Assembly (NCBI RefSeq): GCF_005771435.1
Contig: NZ_VANI01000021.1
Location: forward strand, 1 to 64,000
Reading direction: 5' to 3'
Length of the DNA stretch: 64,000 bases
Origin: Microbulbifer harenosus
Lineage (GTDB): Bacteria > Pseudomonadota > Gammaproteobacteria > Pseudomonadales > Cellvibrionaceae
The position numbers and the translations under genes are program-made. Below, one piece after another: positions 24,764 through 34,041 of this stretch (position 1 is the stretch's first letter; each line of letters opens with the position of its first letter). The notes below the pieces were generated by a model that saw only the letters and a list, made by a program, of their open reading frames with translations, made no database searches and was not told the DNA's origin.

Positions 24764-25825
24764 ATGCGGAGCGCGCCGAATCCGCGTGTTCTGCTGCTGG
24801 CCTGGGGGACGTTGAGCCTGTTGCTCTGTTCCCTCGCCGGTTGGCAGGTGCAGCGCAGTCTGTCGCTCGATCTGACACGGCAACTGAACCAGCAATTGCC
24901 GGACAAACTCGCGCTGGCCCTGCAGACACGTCTCAGTGACGAGCCGCTGCGGCAGTGGCTGGTGAACCGGCTGGAGCAGGATCTCCAAACATTAAATGCC
25001 GAGGGTGGCCTGCCGTTGGTGCACAGCTGTTCGGCTCGGGTAACGCAGCTGATGGAAGATGGTCACGCGCCGATGGCCGGGGCCGCTGCTCGAAGCATCA
25101 ATATCGCCTGGAACATTGGCAGTGAACCGCGCGCGACGTCGCTGATGCTTGAATGTCACTACAACTGGCCGGTGCTCCTGTTGAGCCAATCGCTGCTGGC
25201 GCTACTGCTGGTCATTATCGCGTCGCGCTTGCCATATCCCCTGTCAAAACCGCAGCGGGCGCGCATTGCCAGGCTGATTGCCATGGGGCTGCCCGCATCC
25301 CGGGCACGTCGCCTCGCCTCGCAGTTGTGTGACGCGCAGATCGCGTGGTTCGTTCGCGCACTGAGTCTCAACGGCGGGGATTGCGACGCGGCTCTGGTTG
25401 CCGCGCATGCGCAGCAGCAGCTGGTGTTGGATACCGCTTCACAGCAGGTACAGATTCACGGTGTGGCAATCAAGCTGGCGAAGACCCCGTTCTTTTACTA
25501 CCTCTGGTACGCGCAGTTGCGGCAGCAGGGCGAGGGCTGGCTGCTGAATCCGCCGGTTAACCGCCCGGACCGCGCCGGCGCGGAATCCCTGATTGCGCTG
25601 ATGGAAACTCACGGCGGTCACGCCAAGTCGATCAATGACCTGCGGGAGCACGGTCTGCGGGCAAAAAAACTGGACCAGAACCGCAACAAGATCCGCGATG
25701 AACTGGTTTCCGCCCTCGGTGAAGAGCTTGCCAGCGCCTATCTGTTTGAGTCTGAAAGAGATCTCAAAAGTGGCCGCTATCGCTATCGGCTGTCACTTGC
25801 CGCCGGGCAGATAAACGTTCTCTGA
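24764..25825 (+). CDS. Membrane protein with periplasmic domain and winged-helix-like cytoplasmic C-terminus
   Basis: 353 residues from the ATG at 24764. Membrane segment 1 (~9-27) and segment 2 (~138-160, LLSQSLLALLLVIIASRLPY) enclose a ~110-residue periplasmic domain. The ~190-residue cytoplasmic end has LASQLCDAQIAWFVRALSL and then VQIHGVAIKLAKTPFFYYLWYAQL, reminiscent of an OmpR-type winged-helix N-terminal sheet. Its last part (KKLDQNRNKIRDELVSALG) resembles a recognition helix. I infer a one-component membrane regulator working with the adjacent binding protein. No family is recognised and other roles are possible. Confidence 0.6.
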   Translation: MRSAPNPRVLLLAWGTLSLLLCSLAGWQVQRSLSLDLTRQLNQQLPDKLALALQTRLSDEPLRQWLVNRLEQDLQTLNAEGGLPLVHSCSARVTQLMEDGHAPMAGAAARSINIAWNIGSEPRATSLMLECHYNWPVLLLSQSLLALLLVIIASRLPYPLSKPQRARIARLIAMGLPASRARRLASQLCDAQIAWFVRALSLNGGDCDAALVAAHAQQQLVLDTASQQVQIHGVAIKLAKTPFFYYLWYAQLRQQGEGWLLNPPVNRPDRAGAESLIALMETHGGHAKSINDLREHGLRAKKLDQNRNKIRDELVSALGEELASAYLFESERDLKSGRYRYRLSLAAGQINVL

Positions 25826-25917
25826 AACCTGCCACCCGCCGCGAGGCGGCCCGCTAGCGGCACCGCCTCCAAATCTGCAAGTCTGCAACTATCTGATTTG
25901 CGGACATTTTCTTTTTT

Positions 25918-25929
25918 GGAGATATCTCC
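25918..25929. promoter_or_regulatory. Perfect 12-bp palindrome upstream of a TonB receptor gene
   Basis: GGAGATATCTCC is self-complementary and lies 137 bp before the receptor ATG, inside the only AT-rich part of the intergenic region. A wider inverted pair TGCGGA/TCCGCA surrounds it. It is a candidate operator for the adjacent membrane regulator. Confidence 0.3.
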
Positions 25930-26066
25930 TTTCCGCACACAAGTCTCTTTTTAACCCCGTTGTCACACGCAATTTTGATCATCTGCGCCAAGCGGTCAGG
26001 ACACAGGCCTGGCCATCTCTAACAAACCTAACCCCGTCAAAAAACGGCGTTAATTGGAGCAGAACT

Positions 26067-28574
26067 ATGATCGCAATCCCCCGCAACCGACTGTCACTGC
26101 TGGTGGCACTCAGTGTGACCGGTGGTGCCGGCCCGGCGGTGGCGCAGCAGGCCGTCGACGCCCGTGCCCTGGAAGAGGTCACGGTAATGGCGTCGCCAAT
26201 CCGCGACAGCCAAAAGGCCGCCATCGACGCCAAGCGCGATGCCGACAATAACGTAGACGTCATCTCCGCTGACACCATTGGCCGCTTCCCCGACCAGAAC
26301 CTGGCCGACTCCCTGGGCCGGGTACCGGGGCTGGCCATCGAACGCGACCAGGGCCAGGCGCGCTACATCAACTTCCGCGGTGCCCCCTTCCGCTATACCT
26401 CCCTTGCCATCGACGGTCTCAGTATTCCCGGTGCCGAGAACGGTCGCGTGCCGCGCTTCGACAGCTTCCCGTCCGTGATCACCAGCCGCATCGATGCCAA
26501 CAAGGCGATCATGCCTGGCGATGCTGTTTCCGGTTACATCAATATCTCCACCTTCGATCCTTTTGCGAAAGAAGGCTGGGCTTTCTCCAGCGATCTGGGC
26601 ATGGGGAACCAGCAACTGGGCGATGGCGATATCGAAAAGCTTGCCCTGCGTACCTCCTGGTCCAACGAGACCGTCGGCTTCACCCTTTTTGCTTCTGAAA
26701 ACAGCCGCGAACAGATCACCGACAACCGCGAGTACGACCTGGAACTGGTGGATGGCGAAGTGCTGGTGAACGAACTGGATTTCCGCAGCTACAAGGTGAC
26801 TCGCGAAGATCGCGCCTACGGTGGCCGTTTCGAACTTCGTCCGCAAAACAGCGCCATCGAGCGTCTGTTCGTCAGCACCCTGTACAACGAATTCCAGGAT
26901 TTCGAAGAGCGCAACCAATACATTCTTGACTTCGCCGGCGGTGCGGCAGCAAGCGGCGCGCCTCACAAGGCCGGGGTTCACGGGACGCAACCCCTGGTAA
27001 TGGCCAACCGCATGCTGCAAGACGGCGTGTATGAAAACTCCACCTTCACCAATACCCTGGGCGGCGATTTCGCATTGGGTGAGTGGTTTGTGGAGGCGCG
27101 CCTGAACCTGACGGAAACCGAAAACAGCATGTTCCTGCCGATAGCCATGAGCCGCGCGGGTGTGGTGTCTGGCAGCTACGATCTCAGCGATCTGGAAAAT
27201 CCGCTGGTGGAAGTTACCCGGTTGGGAACAGAAGAAACCGCTGACCTCAGCCAGGTCGATTACTACATGACTCTCGGCTACCTGATCGGCTCGGAACTCA
27301 CCATCGACGCGACCAAATTCAAGCTCGACGGTGAGCGTGACCTTACGCTGGCTGGCAAACCGGCCACCCTGAAACTCGGTGTGGAATTGGATGATCGCGA
27401 AGCCGACGGCTTTGGTGTCGCCCAGGGCTACGGTGCCTTTCCCGGCAGCATTGACATCGGCAGCTTCGCCACCGACAAGGTCTGGGATACCGACTTCACC
27501 AACAGTATCAACGGTACCTACTACGACAACCAAAGCCTGCGTGCGGCCTGGGAGCAGGCCGCGGGCGGACTCAGCGTGGAGCCGACACCGGACCAGCTGA
27601 TCAAGCTGGACGAGCAGGTAATGGCGGGTTACGCCATGGTCACCACCGAATTCAGCTGGGGCAACCTGGTACTGGGCTCCCGCTTTGAAAATACCGACTA
27701 CAGCAGCGCCGGTCCGGAAGGTGACTATTCCGATTCCTTCACCAATGTACTACCCAGCGCGCACCTGAACGTCAATCTCACCGACGACGTGAAACTGCGA
27801 GTGTCCACTTCCACCGGTGTCAGCCGCCCGACCTACAACGAGTGGCGCGCGTCCGCCGCCGTCAATATAACCGACAAGATCGTAGTGGGTGGCAACCCAA
27901 CCCTGGAAGCGGAAGAAGCCTGGGGTGGCGATGTGGCACTGGAGTGGTACCTGGGAGAGGCGAGCCTGATGTCAGTCGGCGCCTTTGCCCGCAACATCGA
28001 CAACGTGATCTATGCGGACAGCGCTACCATCGACGGCGGCGTCTATCTGCCTTCCGCCGACGGCGAAGAGTGGACCTACACCGGTTACGTCAACGGCGAT
28101 AACGGCAAGCTGAGCGGTGTGGAGCTGAACGTGATTGCCCAGGCCGATGACCTGCTGCCGGCGCTTTCCGGTTTCGGTGTCGGCGCCAACCTGACGGCAC
28201 TGGACAGTGAATTTGAAACCCGCAACGGTACCAGGTTCGGCCTGCCAGGCACGTCTGATCTGATTTTCAACACCTCCGTTTTCTATGAAATGGACAGCTT
28301 CTCCATCCGTCTGAACCATCAGTACCGTGACGACTGGCTCTCCACCACCGAGAACGACAGCATGGCGGAATACTGGGCGGCACAGAAGCGCATGGATCTA
28401 CAGGTGAGCTACACCCTGCCCACACCGGTCTTCGGTGCCGACGTATCCGTTTATGCCAATGCCAACAACCTGACCGATGAACGCGACGTGCGCTATGTGG
28501 GGGACGAGCGCACACCGAACCAGGTAGAAGGCTACGGTCGTCGCTACCTGGCGGGCTTCCGGGTGAACTTCTGA
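26067..28574 (+). CDS. TonB-dependent outer-membrane receptor
   Basis: 835 residues. The signal peptide ends near AVAQQAVDA. The plug includes VISADTIGRFPDQNLADSLGRVPGLAIERDQGQ and YINFRGAPFRYTSLAIDG, characteristic of the TIGR01782-type carbohydrate/ligand receptors of Caulobacter and Cellvibrionales. The barrel ends YLAGFRVNF with the expected C-terminal Phe. A GGAG site precedes the ATG. The receptor imports an unknown ligand with TonB energy. It is followed after 26 bp by a phosphatase-type lipoprotein and preceded by the binding-protein/membrane-regulator pair, suggesting one uptake locus. Confidence 0.92.
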   Translation: MIAIPRNRLSLLVALSVTGGAGPAVAQQAVDARALEEVTVMASPIRDSQKAAIDAKRDADNNVDVISADTIGRFPDQNLADSLGRVPGLAIERDQGQARYINFRGAPFRYTSLAIDGLSIPGAENGRVPRFDSFPSVITSRIDANKAIMPGDAVSGYINISTFDPFAKEGWAFSSDLGMGNQQLGDGDIEKLALRTSWSNETVGFTLFASENSREQITDNREYDLELVDGEVLVNELDFRSYKVTREDRAYGGRFELRPQNSAIERLFVSTLYNEFQDFEERNQYILDFAGGAAASGAPHKAGVHGTQPLVMANRMLQDGVYENSTFTNTLGGDFALGEWFVEARLNLTETENSMFLPIAMSRAGVVSGSYDLSDLENPLVEVTRLGTEETADLSQVDYYMTLGYLIGSELTIDATKFKLDGERDLTLAGKPATLKLGVELDDREADGFGVAQGYGAFPGSIDIGSFATDKVWDTDFTNSINGTYYDNQSLRAAWEQAAGGLSVEPTPDQLIKLDEQVMAGYAMVTTEFSWGNLVLGSRFENTDYSSAGPEGDYSDSFTNVLPSAHLNVNLTDDVKLRVSTSTGVSRPTYNEWRASAAVNITDKIVVGGNPTLEAEEAWGGDVALEWYLGEASLMSVGAFARNIDNVIYADSATIDGGVYLPSADGEEWTYTGYVNGDNGKLSGVELNVIAQADDLLPALSGFGVGANLTALDSEFETRNGTRFGLPGTSDLIFNTSVFYEMDSFSIRLNHQYRDDWLSTTENDSMAEYWAAQKRMDLQVSYTLPTPVFGADVSVYANANNLTDERDVRYVGDERTPNQVEGYGRRYLAGFRVNF

Positions 28575-28600
28575 TATCCAGTTAAATAACGAGGTGAATT

Positions 28601-29536
28601 ATGTATAAATTTGTATCCAACACATTGATGGCTGCGATCGCGGCCCTCGCTCTGGGCGGCTGCACTTCTTCCGACTCCACGGGTGGCAATGCACTCAGTG
28701 CGAATATGGCACCGGTACCGGCGAAGGTGGCCGCCGAAACTGAAGTTTCCCACACCCGTTTGTTGCCACTGCAAGGCGGCCGCAATTTTCGCGATCTGGG
28801 TGGCTATAAAACCACTGATGGCAGGGAAGTGAAGTGGGGCAAGTTGTACCGTTCCGGTGTTCTGACCAATCTGACCAGCGGCGACTACGATTACCTGCGC
28901 GAGCGCGAAATTGCCACCATCGTGGATTTCCGCTCGTCAAATGAGCGTGAAACCGAACCGACCCGCTGGGCTGCAGGTAATGTCATCGCGATGAACTGGG
29001 ATTACGAGATGGGCAACTGGGAGCAGGAATTTGCCAGAGTGTTGTCCAAGCCCGGTTTTGGCAAGGAAGACCTGGTGAAACTAATGGACCAGGGTTATGT
29101 GGGGCTGGTTCAGCAGCAGACGCCCCACTACCGGGCCATGTTCCAGCAGATGATCAATCAAGATGAGCCTCTCTTGTTCCACTGCACCGCGGGCAAGGAC
29201 CGCACCGGCATCGGCGCAGCACTGATTCTGACGGCGCTGGGAGTGGATCGCGAGACCGTGAAAAAGGATTATCTGCTGTCCAATGACTATCTGAAGAATT
29301 CCGATATGTTCAAATTGCCGGTGGATGCGAGTGAGAAAGAAAAACGCATGTTCGCGTTCTTTTCCCAGCTGCCGGAAGATGTGCGCGGTGTGCTGGCCGG
29401 AGTCGAAGCATCCTGGCTGGACTCCGCCTTCGCCGAAATGGAGCGCGAGCACGGCTCCGTTGACGGGTATATCCAGCATGCGCTGGATGTGGATGCCCGG
29501 GAGCTGGCGCTGTTGAGAAGCCGCTACCTGCAGTAG
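28601..29536 (+). CDS. Tyrosine/inositol phosphatase-like lipoprotein (Y_phosphatase3 type)
   Basis: 311 residues. The signal peptide ends in the lipobox LGGC (Cys21), so the protein should be anchored in the envelope. The fold is that of PF13350 tyrosine phosphatases: GGRNFRDLGGYKTTDGR (60-75), LYRSGVL, IVDFRSSNERE, and the catalytic P-loop HCTAGKDRTG with Cys195 and Arg201 (C-x5-R). All catalytic residues are present. A strong GAGGTG site precedes the start. Envelope location and coupling to a TonB receptor point to hydrolysis of an external phosphate ester instead of protein phosphotyrosine; the substrate is unknown. Confidence 0.88.
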   Translation: MYKFVSNTLMAAIAALALGGCTSSDSTGGNALSANMAPVPAKVAAETEVSHTRLLPLQGGRNFRDLGGYKTTDGREVKWGKLYRSGVLTNLTSGDYDYLREREIATIVDFRSSNERETEPTRWAAGNVIAMNWDYEMGNWEQEFARVLSKPGFGKEDLVKLMDQGYVGLVQQQTPHYRAMFQQMINQDEPLLFHCTAGKDRTGIGAALILTALGVDRETVKKDYLLSNDYLKNSDMFKLPVDASEKEKRMFAFFSQLPEDVRGVLAGVEASWLDSAFAEMEREHGSVDGYIQHALDVDARELALLRSRYLQ

Positions 29537-29549
29537 CGCCGTCCGCGGT

Positions 29550-29575
29550 AACCCGGCCATGCTGACGGCCGGGTT
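29550..29575 (+). terminator. Hairpin after the phosphatase gene
   Basis: AACCCGGCC and GGCCGGGTT form a perfect 9-bp stem with an 8-base loop, 14 bp after the stop codon. No T-run follows, so it may be a weak or factor-assisted terminator. Confidence 0.45.
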
Positions 29576-29686
29576 GTCCATGTGCGGAATTCGCGATCTG
29601 TCGAGATGTGGCCCGTTGGTTGCAAGGGTGAGGGTTCCGGCTTAACTGGCCAGTTCATCTTATCTGAAGCGCTCGGGAGCGAAGCC

Positions 29687-30406
29687 ATGCCACTGAAACG
29701 ACGTTTTTCCTCCAATTTCCCCGCGGTAACACCGCTTCTGATTCTCGCGGCGTCCGTGTGCCTGTTTTCTGTAACAAGCGCCAGCGCCTCATCCGGCTGG
29801 TCCGGATATACCGGCAGTGATCCGGTGCTCTCTCTGGCGGCTACGCCGGTGGAAATTCGTATAGACGCGCCAACGCCGCTGACAGGTAACAATCTGCAGT
29901 TGCTGCTCGCGCTCTCAGGCGGCGATGGCGGCCTGGGGGACATGCGGAAAAAGGCCAGCCAGGAATTCAGTGACTACCTGAATCAACAGGTGCAGCGGCG
30001 CTTTGGCGAATTTTTTGACGATGAACGGGTGCGCCTAGTCGATGCAGGTGCGGCGCTCACGTTGCACACCAACTTCAGCGTGACCATTCGCCAGAAAATT
30101 ATCGACATTGTCAGTGGCAAAGACTACGACCTCGAAAAAGGCATCATGACGGCCTACGGCGAGTTTCGCTACCGCGTACAGGGCACTGCGCTGGGGGCCC
30201 ATGCGCTGCGCGAGGGCTCGGTGGATATTGCGCGGCTGAATCTGGAGGCTCGCTACCTCACGCGGGCGCCGACGGATGGCGGTGTGGTTGAAGATACCAC
30301 CCGGCAGGCCACCGAGCGGTTGCTGGAGGACATTGCCGAGGAAGTTCTCGATCAGATCGAGGATGTGCTGGATGCCGATGCCCTGCTGGAGCTGACCCGG
30401 CGGTGA
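29687..30406 (+). CDS. Secreted hypothetical protein
   Basis: 239 residues from the ATG at 29687 with GGGAGCG upstream. A signal peptide (PLLILAASVCLFSVTSASAS) is followed by a soluble, probably periplasmic domain with alternating strands and a helical C-terminus (ATERLLEDIAEEVLDQIEDVLDADALLEL). I do not recognise the family. It follows the phosphatase gene by 150 bp but a hairpin lies between, so co-transcription is uncertain. Confidence 0.65.
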   Translation: MPLKRRFSSNFPAVTPLLILAASVCLFSVTSASASSGWSGYTGSDPVLSLAATPVEIRIDAPTPLTGNNLQLLLALSGGDGGLGDMRKKASQEFSDYLNQQVQRRFGEFFDDERVRLVDAGAALTLHTNFSVTIRQKIIDIVSGKDYDLEKGIMTAYGEFRYRVQGTALGAHALREGSVDIARLNLEARYLTRAPTDGGVVEDTTRQATERLLEDIAEEVLDQIEDVLDADALLELTRR

Positions 30407-30441
30407 CGACTTCCTACCGGGCGCACTGGGGGTGCCGCTAA

Positions 30442-30822
30442 TTAATTCAGCACCGGCAAACCGCGGTACATTTTGTGCGGAAGCGCAGGCCAACCTCTAC
30501 CATCGTGTAATGCCAGCTCCTCGCCGTAAATCATTTCGTAGATATCTTTCCGCCTGGTTTCTTCGAGAACCTTATGTCCGCGATATAAGCGCTCGGGTGC
30601 TTCTTCACCGGTCAGGAAGGGACTGCCGCGCAGTACTTCCAGGTTGGCGATGAGCTTGCGGGTGTCGCTGTCCTTGGTGCGGTGTTTGAGCTCGGCGAGC
30701 TGGGATTCAAAGTCGAAGTCGGAAAAACGCAGATTGATGCCGAATTCGGCCTGGATACGTTTGCGGAGTTTGCGCAGGGTGTTGAGCGCCTGGGAGGTCA
30801 TCAGCCATTGGTGGTCGGTCAT
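30442..30822 (-). CDS. Small hypothetical protein
   Basis: 126 residues, Arg/Lys/Glu-rich, cytoplasmic, mostly helical (LNTLRKLRKRIQAEFGINLRFSDFDFESQLAELKHRT). No catalytic motif and no family recognised. The gene converges on the secreted protein gene at 30406, leaving a 35-bp gap. A second start (MTSQALNTL, seven codons later) is possible. Confidence 0.6.
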   Translation of the reverse strand: MTDHQWLMTSQALNTLRKLRKRIQAEFGINLRFSDFDFESQLAELKHRTKDSDTRKLIANLEVLRGSPFLTGEEAPERLYRGHKVLEETRRKDIYEMIYGEELALHDGRGWPALPHKMYRGLPVLN

Positions 30823-31008
30823 CGTCGTTGAGCCCGCTGTTGTCTTTTACGTTTTAGTGGAGCAAAGAACGGGCCAAGTTATGTAAAGCACCTGGGATTG
30901 GCTCGCGGGCACTGTCGCACCAAGTGGGGGCGCGCCGGGTGTATAAGGGTGCGACAGTTGCCCAGCGAAGGTGCAATTGAGACAGGCAGCGGTAGTCTGA
31001 TCTGTTAA

Positions 31009-32187
<1,179 letters not shown>

Positions 32188-32198
32188 GAGGGGCGGGA

Positions 32199-33044
32199 AT
32201 GACTTTACAACTTGTCAGCAGAACCCAGTGTTTTGACGGTGCTCAGTGCCAGTACAGCCACCGCTCCAGCGCGCTCGACTGCGAGATGCGCTTTTCCATT
32301 TTCCTGCCCTCCCAGGCGGAGAAGGACCAGCGTTTTCCCGTACTCTACTGGCTCTCCGGGCTGACCTGCACGGATGAAAATTTCTCGCAGAAAGCCGGCG
32401 CACAACGCATGGCGGCGGAGCTTGGAATTGTACTGGTGATTCCGGATACCAGCCCGCGCGGTGAGGCGGTGGCGGACGCGGACGGTTACGACCTGGGCAA
32501 GGGGGCGGGATTCTATGTCAATGCGACGCAATCGCCGTGGAAGCCGCACTACCGCATGTACGATTACATCGTGGAGGAATTGCCTGCACTGATTGAGGCG
32601 AACTTTCCGGTGAGCGAGCGCCGTGCCATCTCCGGTCACTCTATGGGGGGGCACGGTGCACTGACCATTGCGCTCAAGAATCCCGCGCGTTACCTGTCGG
32701 TGTCTGCGTTCAGCCCTATCTGCAATCCCATTGCCTGTCCCTGGGGGGAGAAAGCGTTTGCCGCCTATCTCGGTGAAAACCGCGCGGCCTGGGAGGAGCA
32801 CGACGCGACCGTGCTGTTGAGTCGAGCGACCGAACAATTACCGATGCTGATTTCCCAGGGCGAGGAAGACCAGTTCCTGGAGCAGCAGCTGAAACCAAAT
32901 GCGCTGGAGGCCGCAGCCAAGGCGGCGGGCTATCCGGTAAAGATCGAATACCACGCGGGCTACGATCACAGTTACTTTTTCATTGCCACATTTATCGAAC
33001 AACACCTGCGCTTCCATGCGGATTATTTACTGCATGCGGGATAA
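32199..33044 (+). CDS. fghA: S-formylglutathione hydrolase
   Basis: 281 residues; the start follows GGGGCGGGA 11 bp after frmA. It hydrolyses S-formylglutathione to formate and glutathione. An esterase D-type alpha/beta hydrolase: [18 protein letters not shown] (oxyanion region), the nucleophile motif [12 protein letters not shown], Asp in SQGEEDQFL and the catalytic His in [11 protein letters not shown]. Length is as expected for the family. It completes the two-step operon with frmA. Confidence 0.95.
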   Translation: MTLQLVSRTQCFDGAQCQYSHRSSALDCEMRFSIFLPSQAEKDQRFPVLYWLSGLTCTDENFSQKAGAQRMAAELGIVLVIPDTSPRGEAVADADGYDLGKGAGFYVNATQSPWKPHYRMYDYIVEELPALIEANFPVSERRAISGHSMGGHGALTIALKNPARYLSVSAFSPICNPIACPWGEKAFAAYLGENRAAWEEHDATVLLSRATEQLPMLISQGEEDQFLEQQLKPNALEAAAKAAGYPVKIEYHAGYDHSYFFIATFIEQHLRFHADYLLHAG

Positions 33045-33077
33045 AGGATAATTGCGTAACTGAACGTTATACGAAGC

Positions 33078-33114
33078 CGCTACCGGGAACTGTATTGTGA
33101 CGGTCCCGGTAGCG
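33078..33114 (+). terminator. Strong hairpin after frmA-fghA
   Basis: CGCTACCGGGA and TCCCGGTAGCG pair perfectly over 11 bp with a 15-base loop, 34 bp after the fghA stop. There is no T-run, so a terminator or mRNA-stabilising role is equally possible. Confidence 0.5.
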
Positions 33115-33251
33115 ACGTCACATCGGGATTTACACGTCGGGCGATTCGCGATTTGGAGCTCAACTTAATCATTTTCAGGTGTGTTATTCATTTTCTACGC
33201 CTTGTACTTTGGTTTCCGTTATTCGATGGTTTCCGTTATTCCATGCGTTGG

Positions 33252-33782
33252 TCAGCCCGCGCGGCACTCGCCACGGATTTCCACTGATCCCTGCAAGTTA
33301 CTTTTCTCAATCACAAACCAGCCGTGGGGGCAGTAGCTGGTTTTGGCGAGGACTTCCTGCAGGCGTTCCTGCGCGGCTTTTTCCGAGTTTTCCCGCATCT
33401 TGCTGCTCATGCCGCCACCACCGGGGCCACCGCCCACGCCTCCAGGACCGCCGCCCATACCGCCGCCCGGTCCGCCCCCCATACCTCCGCCACCGGGACC
33501 GCCGCCCATACCGCCGCCCGGTCCGCCCCCCATACCTCCGCCACCGGGACCGCCGCCTTTCCCTCCGCTGGGACCGCGTCCGCCGCCGCCCATGCCGCCA
33601 TCCGGGCCGCCGCGTTCACCACCGCTGTTGATCGTGGCGGTGTAGGTGAACATACGGTTGCCCTGTTCGGTGATATTGGCGATGAAGGATTCAGAAAATA
33701 CCGGCGGTGCCTTGGGGGCGCTGGCACACCCGGCGACGGTAGCGATGGCGGCAGCGACCGCGGCAGAACATAGCGCTTTCAT
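33252..33782 (-). CDS. Lipoprotein with glycine-rich tandem repeats
   Basis: 176 residues. The signal peptide ends at a lipobox VAGC (Cys19). A short N-terminal domain (ESFIANITEQGNRMFTYTATI) is followed at ~55-125 by almost pure Gly/Pro/Met repeats with a 17-residue unit (GGPGGGGMGGGPGGGMG). A C-terminal part with two Cys (KTSYCPHGWFVIE...RGECRAG) may form a disulphide. The repeat comes from a 51-bp tandem DNA repeat (~33445-33555). I do not recognise the family. The proline-rich ORFs on the forward strand are shadows of this repeat. Confidence 0.7.
   Translation of the reverse strand: MKALCSAAVAAAIATVAGCASAPKAPPVFSESFIANITEQGNRMFTYTATINSGGERGGPDGGMGGGGRGPSGGKGGGPGGGGMGGGPGGGMGGGPGGGGMGGGPGGGMGGGPGGVGGGPGGGGMSSKMRENSEKAAQERLQEVLAKTSYCPHGWFVIEKSNLQGSVEIRGECRAG
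33445..33546. repeat. 51-bp tandem repeat inside the glycine-rich lipoprotein gene
   Basis: Two nearly identical 51-base units start at 33445 and 33496, with partial units on either side. Each encodes 17 residues, so copy-number changes keep the reading frame; slippage here could vary protein length between strains. Confidence 0.75.
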
Positions 33783-34041
33783 GGTGACTCCTGTGTGTGG
33801 TGAACATCATGAGACCACAGCGGTGTAGTGGTGTTGAGCGCTGGCGGGTAAAGATTGGTTAACGAGTGTTAAGGCGACTTGGTTATCCGGAGGCGGGTGA
33901 CGTAACAACAATTTTGTCGGCGATTCAGTCACCGGCTCCGTTGACGGTGCTAAACAGAGTCAGGAAAAACTGATTCTAAACAGATCCGGCTCTTCATAAG
34001 AGTAATCGCGCACGGGTCCGTCTCTTCTGGAAATTCGCTGC

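Noticed and set aside
26094-27533. 479-codon reverse-strand open frame opposite the first TonB receptor
   Set aside because: The forward frame is an unmistakable receptor with signal peptide and barrel. The reverse frame is a composition-driven shadow with no family features and no binding site.
33179-33645. Proline/Arg/His-rich forward frames that look like a repetitive secreted protein
   Set aside because: They are the reverse complement of the glycine-repeat lipoprotein, which has a proper lipobox and start.
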